From assembly GCA_018398815.1 (NCBI GenBank), contig CM031602.1:102482683-102546682 (forward strand): a stretch of 64,000 bases of DNA, given 5' to 3'. This DNA is from Conus ventricosus. Lineage: Eukaryota; Mollusca; Gastropoda; Neogastropoda; Conidae. Of this stretch, positions 11,260 through 23,807 are shown one piece after another. The position numbers were made by a program, and so were the translations under genes. How positions within the stretch are numbered: the stretch's first letter is position 1; each line of letters begins with the position of its first letter. Below the pieces are notes generated by a model, which was not told the DNA's origin, did no database searches, and was given only the letters and a program-made list of their open reading frames with translations.

Positions 11260-14200
11260 GGTAGTGAGTGGGTTTTGTGTGTGAAGCTGTTTGGGTGCTT
11301 TAAGGGGGGGGGGATTTCCCGGTAGTGAGGGGGTTGGGGAGTTGAAGCTGTTTTTTCGGGTTTTAATTTTTATGTTAGGAAATGAGGGGGTTGTGTGTGT
11401 GAAGCTGTTTGGCTGCTTAAAAATTTTATGTCCGGTAGTGAGTGGGTTTTGGGGTTTTTTAAGCGTTTTTGGGGGCTTTTTTATGGCTGGTATTGGGGTG
11501 TTTTGTGTGTGAAAAAGTTTGGCTGCTTAAAAAGTATTTCCCCCCGGGGAGTGAGGGGGTTGTGTGTGGAACGTTTGGCCCGCTTTAAATTTTTTTGTCC
11601 CGGGAGGAATTTTTTGTGTTTTTGTTTAAGCTGTTTGGCTGCTTAAATTTTAAGCTGGGGATTAATTTTTGTGTGGGGTGAAACGTTTGGGGGGTCCCTT
11701 TAAATTTTTGTCTGGTTTGAAGTGTTTTTTGTGTGTTAAGCTGTTTGGCGCTTAATTGTATTCGGTAATTTAGTGTTGTGTGGGAACTTTTTGGGGTGCT
11801 TTAAAAATAGTCCCGGTTTGGAATGTTTGTGTGGAAGCTTTTTTTGGCTGCTTAATTTTATGTCTGGCAGTGAGGGGTTTTTTTTGTGTTAACCCGGGTT
11901 TGGGTGCCCAATTGAAAAACCCCCCCCCGGGAGGGGAGTGTTTTGTGTGTTGAAGGCTGTTTGGGGGTGCTTAATTGTATTTCTTTAGTGAGTTTGTGGT
12001 GTGCAGCGTTTGGTTCTTTTAAAAAAAATGTCTGGTAGGAGTGTTTTGTGGTTGAAGCTTTTTTGGGGTGCTTAATTTTTATGTCTTTGGGAGTGAGTGT
12101 TTTTTTGTGGGAAGCCTGTGTGGGTGCCTTTTAAAAATTTTAAAGTCGGTTTGAGTGTTTGTGGGTTTTTAACTGTGTGGGGCTTAATTGTATGTCTTGG
12201 GAGTGAGTGTTTTTTTTGTGTGAACTGTGTGGCTGCTTTAAATTTTATGTCCTGGAAATTTAGTTTGGGGTTTGGAAACTTGTTTGGCCCCCTTAAAATT
12301 TTATTCTGGGGAGTGAAATGTTTTGTGTGTGAAACTGTGTGGCTGCTTAATTTTTTATGTCTGGTAAAAGAGTGGTTTTTTGTGTGTGTGAAGCTGTTTG
12401 GTGCTTAATTGGGAGTTAGTTTTTTTGTGTGTGTGAAGCTTTTTTTGGCTGCTTAATTGTGTTAGTGTTTGTGGGGTAATTTTTTGGGCTGCTTAATTGA
12501 ATTAAATGTTGTGTGTTGAAAGCTGTTTTTTTGCTTATTGTATTTTGGTTGTTTGTGGGGGTTGTGGCGCTTAAATTTTAGTCAGTTTGGGGTGTGTGAG
12601 GTTTGTTTTGGCTGCTTAATTGTAGTTAGTGTTGTGTTGTTTTGGGGTTTTGGCGCTTAATTGGGGGAGTTTTTGTTGTGTTTTAGGGTTGGGCTGCCCT
12701 TAAAATTTTTGTTTGGGTTTTGGGGTTTGGTTTTTTGAAATGGGGTTTTGGGGGTGGGTGTTTTGGCGTTTAATTTGAGTTTGTGTTGTGTGGAGAAATG
12801 TTGGGGGCTGTTAATTGGAAGTCTGGGATTTGGGAAATTTTTGGGGAGAACTGTGTGGCGCTTAATTGTGTTAGTGGTTTTGGGGGTGGAAGCGTGGGCT
12901 TTCTTAAATTTTATTGTGGGGTGTGTGGGGAAGCTGTGGGGCTGCTTAAATTTTATGTCTGGAAATGAATGTTGGTTTGTGAACCCGTGGGCTTGGGGGA
13001 ATTGTTTTTGATGTTTTTGTTGTGCAAACGTGTGGGGTGCTTAAAATTTTAGTTATTTTTGTGTGTTTTAAGCTGTTTGGCTGCTTTAAATTTTAAAGTT
13101 TTTGGTATTTAGTTTTGTGTGTGTGAACTTTTTGGGTGCCCTTTAATTTTTATATCTGGTAGTGGGGTGCGTGTGGGGGAAGCTGTTTGGCGCAAAATTT
13201 TAAAGTCTGGTATTTAGGTTGTGTGTTTTGGGGAAAGCCCGTTTTGGGGGCTTAATTGTAAAAGTCTGGTAGGAGTGGGTTTTGTTGAGGGAAACTGTTT
13301 TTGGCTGCTTTAAATTTTAAAGTCTTTAAATGAGTGTTGTTTTGTGTGAAACGTTTGGGGGCTTAATTGTATGTCTGGTTTGTTAGGGTTTTTTTGTTTG
13401 AACGGTTTGGCTGCCCTTAAAATTTTATGTTTTGGTAGTGAGCGGGGTTTTTTGTGAAGCTGTGGGGGCCGCTTTAAATTTTTATTTCGGTTTGGGGTGT
13501 TTGTGTGTGAAAACTTGTGGCTGCTTTAATTTAATTCCCGGGTTTGTGAGTGTTTTTGTGTTTGAAGTTTTGGGGTTTGGGGGGCTTAAATTTTATGGGC
13601 TGGTTTGAGTGTTTTTGTGTGTGAACTTGGTTTGGGGCTTAATTGTATGTCCCCGGGAGTGAGTGGGGTGGTGTTAAGCTGGTGGGGCTTAATTGTAAAG
13701 CTGGTAGTTTGGGGTTTTTTGTGGTGTGAACTGTTTGGCTGCTTAAAGTAGTTTTGTGTTGTGTGGGTGAACGTTTTGGGGGGGGCTTAAAAGTAAAATT
13801 TAGTGGTTTTTGTGGGGAGTGTTTTTCCCGCTTAAAGTAGTTGGGGTTGTTTTGGGGTTAACTTTTGGCTGCTTACTTTTATTTTTTGTTTTTGTTTTGT
13901 TAGTGTTGGGGGCCCGCTATTTAAAAGTAGTTTGTGTTTTAGTGTGTGTTTGTGGCGCTTAATTTTAGTTAAAATTTTTTGGTTTTTTTAGTTTTGGGCC
14001 GCTTATTTTTAGTTAAAATTTTGGGGTGTGAGTTTGTGGCGCTTAAATTTTGCGGGTATTGAGGTTGGTTTTGGTTTGGGAGTGTTGTGTGTTTGAGTTT
14101 GTGGGGCTTTAAAATTGAAAAATGTGTTTTTGTGTGGGGTGTTGTGGCCGCAAAAAAGGGAGTAGTGTTTGTTTTGTGTGAGTGTTGGGGCTGCTTTAAA

Positions 14201-15041
14201 TTTTAGTTAGTGTTGTGCGCGGGAGTGTTGTGGCTGCTTAATTGTATGTCTGGTTGTGAGTGTTGTGCGTGTGAGTGTTGTGTGTGTGAGTGTTGTGGCT
14301 GCTTAATTGTAGTTAGTGTTGTGTGTGTGAGTGTTGTGGCTGCTTAATTGTATGTCTGGTAGTGAGTGTTGTGTGTGTGAGTGTTGTGGCTGCTTAATTG
14401 TATGTCTGGTAGTGAGTGTTGTGTGTGTGAAGCTGTGTGGCTGCTTAATTGTAGTTAGTGTTGTGTGTGTGAAGCTGTGTGGCTGCTTAATTGTATGTCT
14501 GGTAGTGAGTGTTGTGTGTGTGAAGCTGCGTGGCTGCTTAATTGTAGTTAGTGTTGTGTGTGTGAAGCTGTGTCGCTGCTTAATTGTATGTCTGGTAGTG
14601 AATGTTGTGTGTGTGAAGCTGTGTGGCTGCTTAATTGTAGTTAGTGTTGTGTGTGTGAAGCTGTGTGGCTGCTTAATTGTAGTTAGTGTTGTGTGTGTGA
14701 AGCTGTTTGGCTGCTTAATTGTATGTCTGGTAGTGAGTGTTGTGTGTGTGAAGCTGTTTGGCTGCTTAATTGTATATCTGGTAGTGAGTGCTGTGTGTGT
14801 GAAGCTGTTTGGCTGCTTAATTGTATGTCTGGTAGTGAGTGTTGTGTGTGTGAAGCTGTTTGGCTGCTTAATTGTATGTCTGGTAGTGAGTGTTGTGTGT
14901 GTGTGAAGCTGTTTGGCTGCTTAATTGTATGTCTGGTAGTGAGTGTTGTGTGTGTGAAGCTGTTTGGCTGCTTAATTGTATGTCTGGTAGTGAGTGTTTG
15001 TGTGTGTGAAGCTGTTTGGCTGCTTAATTGTATGTCTGGTA
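11260..15041. repeat. 51-bp minisatellite, left block
   Basis: Tandem units of 51 bp containing GTGAAGCTGTTTGGCTGC and TTAATTGTATGTCTGGTAGT. Units from about 14200 to 15041 are clean, and 14701 to 14752 gives the exact 51-bp spacing. Some units in 14290-14700 lack part of the unit and are shorter. From 11260 to about 14200 the same units are recognisable but corrupted by stretched G and T runs. Open frames across it (for example 14331-14906) are translations of the repeat, not genes. Confidence 0.9.
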
Positions 15042-16262
15042 ATAATATAATATAATAATAATAATAATAATAATATAATAAATAATAAAAATGGATTGCA
15101 TTTCTATAGCGCAATTCTAATTCAACAAATTACTCATTGCGCTTGATCTCACGCATACATTCCTTTATACATTGTGATTCATTCGAACAATCATTAATAT
15201 AGAAAATCTACAGCACAAAAATAATAAGATAGAAAAAAATAAAAGCAGCACGTCTAACTTCAGAATAAAACAAAAAAGCATTACCCTAAATGTGCTTTGA
15301 AAAGATAGGTTTTCAGATGGCTCTTGAAAGTGCTAAGAGAAGGTGAGTGTCTGAGGCTGACCGGCAACTTATTCCATATCCTTGGAGCAGCAATACTAAA
15401 GGCACGCCCCCCAGCTGTCTGAAGGTTCGACCTGGGGAGCACTAACTTCTTCTCTGAAGAAGATCTCAGACTTCTAGCAAAGTTCCTGATGGTCAAGGTC
15501 ACTGAGAGACAGGGCGCTAGACTACCCTCAAAGTGGCGATAAGCCAGAACAGCCACTTTGTATTGTACACGAGCTTCGACTGGCAGCCAGTGAAGCTCGC
15601 GAAGCATCGGCGTGACATGGTCTCGTTTACGTTTTCTCAAAACTAACCGAGCAGCAGCATTTTGAATTCGTTGTAGACGTGAGAGCTGCTCATCTGTGAT
15701 ACCAATGAAAGTGGCATTACAGTAATCAATACGTGACAGAATGGAGGCCGATACTAGTTTTCTCACTGCTTCTCTTGAGAGACATTGCCTAATGCTAGCA
15801 ATGCGCCTGAGTTCCAGGAAACAGGCTCGACACACACTGCTGATGTGGTCTTTCATAGTCAGAGTGCTGTCTAGTTTCACACCGAGATATTTCACACTTT
15901 CTTGAAAATCAATACAGCTGTCTTCCAATTCAATCGAACTGTCTTTAATCTGCCGCAGGCATGATGGAACACCCACCTTGATCACCTCGGTTTTGTCTGG
16001 GTTTAGTTTAAGCTTATTGCTAACCATCCAAGATGATACGTCATGGACGCAGGCTTGAACTTTAGAAATAACATTAGGAAAATCCTGCGGAACACTACTT
16101 GACGATACTTCAGTATCATCAGCACACTTGTGATACTGACAATCATTCCGAGACATGACATCCGACAAAGGCTGAGAATAAAGGGTAAAAAGCACAGGTC
16201 CCAGCACGGAGCCTTGTGGCACGCCAAACAAAAGAGGAGATGGTGATGATTTAACACTGTCA
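15042..16262 (-). mobile_element. 5'-truncated L2/CR1-like LINE (reverse transcriptase 3' half)
   Basis: A leftward open frame from 16231 to 15281 (316 codons) is the 3' half of a non-LTR retrotransposon ORF2. It shows the motif GVPQGSVLGPVLF at 16190-16230, the active-site box as CADDTE (C replacing the usual Y/F) near 16115-16140, and a conserved LINE C-terminus with HWLPVEARVQYKV and WNKLPVSLR. After the stop comes a short 3' UTR, then a (TAT/ATA)n tail at 15042-15090. The upstream half is missing, as in ordinary 5'-truncated insertion. It interrupts the 51-bp minisatellite and is one of the best-preserved coding stretches in the window. Confidence 0.9.
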
Positions 16263-16400
16263 ATGTTGTGTGTGTGAAGCTGTTTGGCTGCTTAATTGTA
16301 TGTCTGGTAGTGAGTGTTGTGTGTGTGTGAAGCTGTTTGGCTGCTTAATTGTATGTCTGGTAGTGAGTGTTGTGTGTGTGAAGCTTAATTGTAGTTAGTG
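16263..16400. repeat. 51-bp minisatellite, right block
   Basis: Two to three further units of the 51-bp repeat resume right after the LINE 5' boundary, in the same orientation as the left block. This shows that the LINE landed inside the array. Confidence 0.85.
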
Positions 16401-17222
16401 GGAAAGGTTTTGTAGTGTGTTTGCATGTGTGTGTATAAGTTAGTAAGGTGTGCATGAGTTTAAGTTGGTGGTTGTATGGATGCGTGTATTTTGGGTGCAT
16501 TAAGTTATGGGAGGTGAGGCGTAATGTAGATATTTCCATCCGATGTGGCAACATTCATGGTTACTGTTGGTGAACTGTTAAGAGGCTGTAATGGCAGTGT
16601 CATAATGATAATTGAATTGGCAATGTAGTTAAGTATGCCCACTTGAGGTGTAGGCAAAATTGTGATAATGTTTCACTTTTGATTCTGGGTTGCTATACAT
16701 AATTTTGGTGGAGACTAGGAAAATTTGTAACATTTTGGAGATTCTCCTAAACAGGTTTTGATAAGGGGAAATAATTATTCATAACTTGGTTTATTTGTTG
16801 GAGATGTGAGTGTGGTTGGGATTTGGAACGTCATGTGAAGTTGTGTCATTGAATTAAGTGGGTGATTGATAGTATAGAGTTGTAAGGGGATGATAGAATT
16901 GTAATCACAAAAATTGTTGGTGTGCCCCAGGGAGGTTAGTTGACAGTTTTTTGTATAAAAATAAAACGGTATGCAGTGTGGCCAACATGGCTGTATTACT
17001 CCAAAGGCGAAAATCATGGTACTGGAGAAATTATGTTGTTAATTGGTTGATGAATCTAACAATTGCCACTTCATGATTGGTAACAGGCAATGTAAAGTTC
17101 TCAAGTGATATCTGGCAGAGACTGGTCACAATGGGGTTGTTTTATATTAAGGTGAGTGTGGCCAAGGGGAGTGGGACTATATTGAAGGTGACGTTTGGTC
17201 ATGCATGTCCTAGAGTGACTCT
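16401..17222. other. Unidentified single-copy-like sequence
   Basis: No repeat structure, domain or convincing open frame is visible. Short frames are T- and G-rich chance frames. Confidence 0.5.
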
Positions 17223-17488
17223 GTTCGCCGCCAGCTGCAACCCTTTGCCACAGCTGCAACACTTTGCCGCCGCTGCAACCCTCACTGCAGCTGCAATCCT
17301 TTGCCGCCAGCTGCAACCCTTTGCTGCCGCTGCAACCTTTTGCTGCAGCTGCAATCCTTTGCCACCAGCTGCAACCCTTTGCCGCCACTGCAGCCCTTTG
17401 CCACCAGCTGCAGCCCTTTGCCACCAGCTGCAATCCTTTGCCACCACTGCAATCCTTTGCCGCCAGCTGCAGCCCTTTGCTGCCAGAG
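17223..17488. repeat. 18-20-bp minisatellite, left block
   Basis: About 14 units of 18-20 bp such as AGCTGCAACCCTTTGCCGCC. Each unit contains the palindrome CAGCTG, often extended to CAGCTGCAG. All frames on both strands give repetitive low-complexity peptides. The same repeat resumes at 21829. Confidence 0.9.
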
Positions 17489-20400
17489 AAGAAATTGACA
17501 GAAATGTTGTCATCGGTTTTGGATCGGCTTACCGTGCTTTAACGTCGGTGGAGGTTTTGTCTCAGAAATGCAATGGTGTTACATCCAGCAGTGTACAACA
17601 GCTTCGGTCCCTGCTGGTGAGGGAGGAGGTGTTTCGGTTGTGCAGGGTGCTGTGGATCAGAGGTCAGGGGTGAGGGACCGGAGGAAGGAGATGTCTCCTC
17701 GCTCGCATGGCCAATGGCTGCAGTGCGGACGGGCACTCAGTGAGGAGCGTCCTTTTCGGACTCCAGACCCTCCTAAGCGAAAATCTCGAAGTCAAGTATT
17801 TGGTGCTGCAGGTTTCAGTCAGTAAGAGCCAATTCCAAGCATGGCAACAAACAACTTAGAAATTTATCAGGAGCATCAGCTACTGATCTTGTCCTGACGA
17901 ACCGTTTTAGTTCTTTGGTGGACAGTGAAGTTTCTGGAGGAGAGGGATGATAGATATTCTTTTAACAACCTAACATGGACATACTCCAGTGGAACATAAG
18001 GGGAGTTAAAGAAACAATTGTCGAGACCTTTAGCGATTATTGACAGAGTATAGATCTTCGTAAATTGCTCTTACAGGAAACCACCCTTTAACTGCAAGTA
18101 TGAAGCATAGAATCCTGGTTCTCCTGCTTACCTCAAGCAGCTCTGCAAAACTTTTCACGTCAGAGGCGTTTCTCTTTATATTAATAATTCGGTACTACAT
18201 ACATAAATTCCACTTCAGACGGATATGGAGGCATGCCAGCTCGTATCTCTTTAAACAAGTTGTTACGATCTGTTGTTGTATTTAACTGGCCATCACTTGA
18301 TTAGCGAATAGTCAGTAGTATGATTTATAGAAGATACGTACATAGGTCGATCGGCCGGCAGGCCCATTTGAGGTGGATAGAGAGTATCTGGAGATGTGTC
18401 ATCGGTTGTTGAGCTGAGATTTTCGGCCAGCGCCTCTACGTGGGGTGCGAGAGGTAACCTCACAAATTCTCAAGGGAAAGTTCTTGAAGATAATCAGGAA
18501 ATTCATGATCTCTGTCTTTTGAAATTCAGGCTTCAACCGACCTTTTGTTCACCTACTGGTTTCTTGACGCACTTGATTTGTCCATTTGTGACCCTTCCTT
18601 ATTTTGGACTTAGAATGGCTGGTTCATACGGACCTAACGGGAGTGATCACTTGCCAGTTTTATTTCTTTTACGAAGCAAAGCAGGAGTCCCCCCCGGGAA
18701 ACATGATTTTCGCTCTCAGATTGGAGTCTTTATCTGCAACAGAAATTTTTAAGTAGAACTGCCTATGAATCTGTGCGGAAGTTATGATGATCCTTTTTAC
18801 AGGTCACTAAAGTGATAGTAGAGAAGTGCTAAAGAAGCTATTCCAAATCCCGTAAAAACCAAATGATGTTAAGACCCCTTGGTATATAGAGAGTGCAAAA
18901 CCTCTGAAGTAAGAGAAAAGGTGCTCAAAGACTTTTTACTATGTTTCCTAGATGGGAACTAAGTTAAACATCAGGCGTGTAGGGCTAAGTGTCGAATATA
19001 CTTTAAAACTAAGAAGAAAGAATCTGGAAAACTTCTGTCAAATCTGTCCTTTAAGTCAATTCAAGGAAACTCAGGAAACTAATTCGTAAGATAAGGAAAG
19101 ACCCGGCTACATCAGATAAAAATGATTGCAAGTAAATGGACTATTATTACTAATAAAAAGAGGTTGCTAACTTGTTACTGCTACTATCCATCAAAATTCG
19201 TCAGCTGATCATTCTTGCAAGAATTCCAGCTATCAAAAGACAGCGGATCAAATCTTGGTTCCTTCGACCAATATACTGAGGATTACACGCGTTTTCAGCA
19301 TGGATGAGTTAAAGGACGCCATTTTGAAAGCACCACTCAGCTCCTGACCAGATGACATTCATTATCAATTTATTGAACATTTTGCAGCTGAGGGTTTAAT
19401 GTGTTTGGTCTCTATTTTAATCATGTTGGTGTTCGTGTATTTTTCCACCTTCTTGATAGAGGCGATTGTTGTTATCCCCTATTCCTAAACCAGGCAGAGA
19501 TCATTCGATCCTAACAACTATCGTCTATAGCTCTCACAGTTGTGCATATGTAAAACTATGGAGAGAATGGTATATTTCTCGATGTTAAGCAGTTAGAACG
19601 TCTGGGGGCCTTAGATGATTCCCAGTGTGGGATTTCGAAAATCCGCTTACTACAGATCACTTGGTTCGATATGATCTTTTTCAGGAATGCTTTGAATAAT
19701 GGATAACATTAGTTTCTATTCTTTTGTGATTTAGAAAAAGCTTATGACACAACATGGACCACGGAATCTTCAGACTTGAACACTTGATTTAAAGGTAATT
19801 ACCAATGTTTTATTGCTAAATTTTTGTCTAACACAGTGTTAACTTCATTTGACCTTTTCGGATCCTTTTGAGCAAGGAATGGGTTCCCTCAAGGTAGCCT
19901 CCTTTCTCCAATTCGGCTTGCGTTAGGTTAGATCATCGTTCATCAGTGAAGACTGGAATTGATAAGTCATTATTTGTGATGACTTCTCCATCACGCAAGG
20001 GAAAACTTGGCTTGCACTGAACGTCAACTTCAGTAGTGTGTAATCGGGGTTTCAGCAGTGGGTTACTGAAAATGGATTTTAAGTTATCAGCTACTAAGAC
20101 AGAGTGTATTCATTTCCTTAGGAAAAGAATCTCAGGTCCCCTTAAACCGGCTATCATCCTCAATGGACAGGTAATTAAAGTCCAAACAAGTGAATATTTT
20201 GGGGGTTTTTTGTAATAAGTTTTCTTTTTTGCCTCACATTAAGTAACATTAAACAATCTTGCAGTGAGGTTTGAATGTTTTGAAGGTATTAGTCACACAG
20301 ATTGGGGTCAAGACAACGAACCTTTGTTGCGAATGTATCGGGCATTGGTGTGAACCAACGCTAGATTATGGGTGGTGTGGTATATGGTTCTGCCACGAAG

Positions 20401-21828
20401 TCTTACCTCAAAGCTCTTGAATCCCAATTCATCATCAAGACTGCGGATTGCTCCAGGGCACTTCCCATCTCCAAAAGAGAGTTTGTATGTTGAAACCTGG
20501 TGAACCCCCTCAGAGCAAGGAGGTTGCGTCTTCATGTAGGACACCTGAAACATGAGGGCTAATCCCCCCTCCCCCAAAACCCTGCTATGATATTGGTATG
20601 AACCCGCCTTTTAAGGCAAATATGAACTTAAAGCCAAATGAGATTCCTCCACTAGGTATACTATTTTGCCCCACTTTGGGGCAGCTGAATTGATCTGATG
20701 CCGTTGATACGGTCCCATTACAGACTGATTTTCCTCCTTGGAAAGTCGCCAATCCAGAGATATACTTTATATTTAACTCAATTTCGAAAGGATGTCACCT
20801 TCGAGTGTCTTGCATATAAACAACTTATCTTGGCAATGTGAACTTTATAAAGATTTTATCAAGATTTTTACTGATGTTCTAAAAAAGGTAGACTCACTCC
20901 ATGTGTGTGATAACAATTTCAGGAGCCTACTTTGTTTAAGATTGCGGATTGGTCGTCTGTTTAACGCTGAACTGAAGGCTTTACATCTGGCCCGTCAGTG
21001 TGGTCCAGGTCAGATCAGAATATTTCCTTATTTTATCGATTCATGTTCGCATTGTCACTTTATTCGACAAGAGAAGTGTCACATCCAGTATTGGCTGATA
21101 TTCATGACTTCATACTCAGCTTGTCTCTTCGGAAAGCATATAGTAACTTGTGGTCCCCAGCCACATGGGAATCTAGGAACTCAAGGTGGACAAAGCAGCC
21201 AAACAAAGCCTCGGGGTCCAGTCTTTCAAGGCTATGCATTGTTCTCACTCTGATCTACGTCATAAATCTAGTTTGTATTGTCGTGAACGTGGCAGAATGA
21301 TGGAGTGGTAATCAAATTCATAATAAATTGTTTAAATATTTGCCCAGATTTAACCAATCCTTTCCCATCGGTGGACGTAAACCGTAAAGAAGAATCAGTT
21401 TGTCACGTTACATTTGGCACAGCTAATAACGCACAGTTGGATATTCAGAGAAGACCCCCCATGGTGTTGCCGTGTGTCAGCTTGTTCAGTATTAATCAAT
21501 TTTTGACAGAATGTGCTGATTTGATTGTATCAGAGAGAATTCTTTTCCACCAGTGATTTATCAGATCTTTTTCGTGATATTTCAGCAGATCTTCTTTTTT
21601 TCTTTTTTTGAAAGAGTAAACATAATTTAATACAATATAGTGTTTTAAATACTGTAAACCAGGTGTCGCCGACTTAAACAGATAATTTGGTGTTTTTGTC
21701 CTCATAAATTTTAAACGATTGTAATGCTATGTGGGTATATTATTTAGAGACTTAGATATGAAATATCTGAGTCCTGATTTGGTTCCTAGTATCCGCTGGA
21801 CCCTATAAACACTAACTAACTAACTAAC
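17489..21828 (+). mobile_element. I-type LINE, long degraded copy
   Basis: This is about 4.3 kb of non-LTR retrotransposon flanked on both sides by the same minisatellite. Visible in forward frames: a possible ORF1 end near 17760-17825; the endonuclease start ILQWNIRG near 17980; the endonuclease motif GSDHLP at 18639-18656; the reverse transcriptase motif DLEKAYDTTW at 19728-19757; VPQGSLLSP near 19883-19910; a VDD-type box near 19973-19990; an RNase H-like region near 21140-21230; and a C-terminal cysteine/histidine region near 21450-21560. The 3' tail is CTAACTAACTAACTAAC at 21811-21828. RNase H plus this tail suggests the I group, by inference. Stops and frameshifts occur throughout. Confidence 0.75.
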
Positions 21829-22385
21829 AGCTGCAGCCCTTGGCTGCCAGCTGCAGGCCATTGCTGCCAGCTGCAGCCCTATTGCTGCCAGCTGCAGCCC
21901 AGCGCCGCCAGCGCAATCCATTGCCACCAGCTGCAGCCCTTTGCCGCAGCCTGCAGCCCTTTTGCCGCCATGCAGCCCTTTGCCCCCACTGCACCCTTGC
22001 GCAGCGCAATTTTCCCCCAGTGAACCCTTTGGCCGCTGAGCCTTGCCGCCCTGCTTTCCCTTTGCCGCCACTGCGCGCTTTGCCGCCATGCGATCCTTTG
22101 CCCCCAGCTGCAGCCTTTGCACAGTGCACCCCTTTGCCACCAGCTGCACCCCTTTGCCGCCAGCTCGCCCTTGCACCAGCTGAGCCCTTTTGCCCCCAGC
22201 TGCAGCCTTTGCCCCCAGCTGCAACCCTTTGCCCCAGCTGCGCCCTTTGCCGCCAGCTGCAGCCCTTTGCCGCCAGCTGCGTTCCTTTGCCGCCAGCTGC
22301 AGCCCTTTGCCACCAGCTGCAGCCCTGCGCCGCCAGCTGCACCCTGCGCCAACAGCAGCCCTCTGTCGTCAGTTGTCGCCCCTTC
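21829..22385. repeat. 18-20-bp minisatellite, right block
   Basis: About 28 units of the AGCTGCAGCCCTTTGCCGCC repeat, continuing the left block at 17223-17488 after the LINE. Spacing is irregular, with many units altered by single-base indels. Large open frames on both strands here are repeat translations. Confidence 0.9.
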
Positions 22386-23455
22386 TCTTCATCTGCGACT
22401 CCGCTGGTCTCTACTACTGCGTCACGTCAGGGGTGTTCGTGTGAGATCAAGATTTCCTCCAGTGTGGCGCATCGTTGGGAGGGGGGGGGGGGGGGGGGGG
22501 GGGGGGTGAATTGTGTCTGTGGGCTTCTGTGTGAGCCGGGGATAGTGTCTGTGCTGTGAGAGCACAGCTAGCCGGTGTGACAAATCAGCAGTTGTCGTCG
22601 CTCTGGCCACTTAGTCTGCATCATCACAGCTTCAGCTTGACAGTGTGACAGTCACCACATTGTCACCACCCTGCAGTTTCAGTTGCGTCGTCACGTGTGC
22701 GGCTTCACGGTGTGACAATCGGCATCTAGTCGCCAGTCTACAACTCCTTAATGTATGAATGTGAGAGTGGGGGGTGTATGCAAATAAAGTATGGGGATGT
22801 GTGGAGTGGATGATGTTGCTGACATGAGCTGTTTTATTTGTATATTAAACACAATTTGTTGTGACCTAGACAGTGGGGTAGGACATACTCTGTTTAGAGT
22901 TTAGAATCTTTAAAGTGGCGATTGACACCCCTTTTCCATACATGTAAATTTGTGAGTTGATACTAAATTCTTTGTTTTGGAGCCCTGCTGGTGCATCCTT
23001 TGGATACACTGACGACGTTCCGCTTCTGCCAATTTCGTCCCATTATTTGTTTCAAAATCAAGGATACCCTTTTAACCACCATTAAATTATTTTCATTTCG
23101 AATTTTCCCCATCTTTGTTAAATTGTCTGATTTGGTTATGTGTCAGCTTCTTCTGACGCTGTCGCAACCACATTTTTTATTGATTTAGTTTTTCCGATGG
23201 TCACTTGTCCCTGAGGTTGTGGGGCAATGTTATTTGCAGTGATGTGCACAGTGGGTACAGTGGAGTGGTGAAATAGCCTTGTGCTGATGTGTGGTGTAGG
23301 TTGGTGTGTGAGGTATTGTGGTGTGTGTGTGGTAGCGTAAAAAGGGGTGTATGTATACCTGTGGGTTTAAGTGTGGTTGCATTCAGTGTTGTAATAAGTT
23401 TGTGTTTTGTGTGGGTCGTCTGCCATAGAGTAAGTTTGGTACGGGAGGGAGTAAA
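22386..23455. other. Unidentified sequence with a 26-base G run
   Basis: A pure G run spans 22481-22506. The region 23201-23450 is GT-rich. I see no domain, RNA gene or repeat family that I can name. Confidence 0.5.
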
Positions 23456-23460
23456 GTCAG

Positions 23461-23807
23461 GCTTTGCGACCTTGACATAGATTATGAGAAGGCCTTTGAC
23501 AGTGTGGACAGAGAGACGCTGTGGAAGCTGCTGAGGCATTACAGAGTCCCGAGAAGATCATCTCCCTCATCCGGTGCTCCTACCAGGGCATGAAGTGTAG
23601 GATTGCCCACGCCGGCCAGCTGTCTGAAAGTTTCGAGGTGAAGACCGGAGTTCGGCAGGGGTGCCTGCTGTCGCTGTTCCTCTTCCTCCTGGTCATTGAC
23701 TGGATCATGAAGACCACTACAACAGGCAGGAAAAATGGTATACAGTGGACACTCTGGACGCAGCTCGACAACCTTGACTTCGCTGACGACCTGGCACTCC
23801 TGTCACA
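23461..23807 (+). mobile_element. LINE reverse transcriptase, 5' part, interrupted by a nested LINE
   Basis: Forward frames encode a non-LTR reverse transcriptase core: DIDYEKAFDSVD at about 23474-23510, then, after a frameshift near 23550, FEVKTGVRQGCLLS at about 23634-23680 and the box DFADDLALLS at about 23776-23805. The frame is cut at 23807 by a second LINE. The remainder of this element resumes at 26673. The 5' end near 23455 looks like an ordinary 5' truncation. Confidence 0.85.

Noticed and set aside
14331..15114. Long open frames on both strands rich in cysteine, valine or serine/threonine
   Set aside because: They are translations of the 51-bp minisatellite; both strands are open because the unit length is a multiple of three.
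21820..22559. Open frames of 130-240 codons
   Set aside because: Translations of the 18-20-bp minisatellite; overlapping frames on both strands, with no domain.
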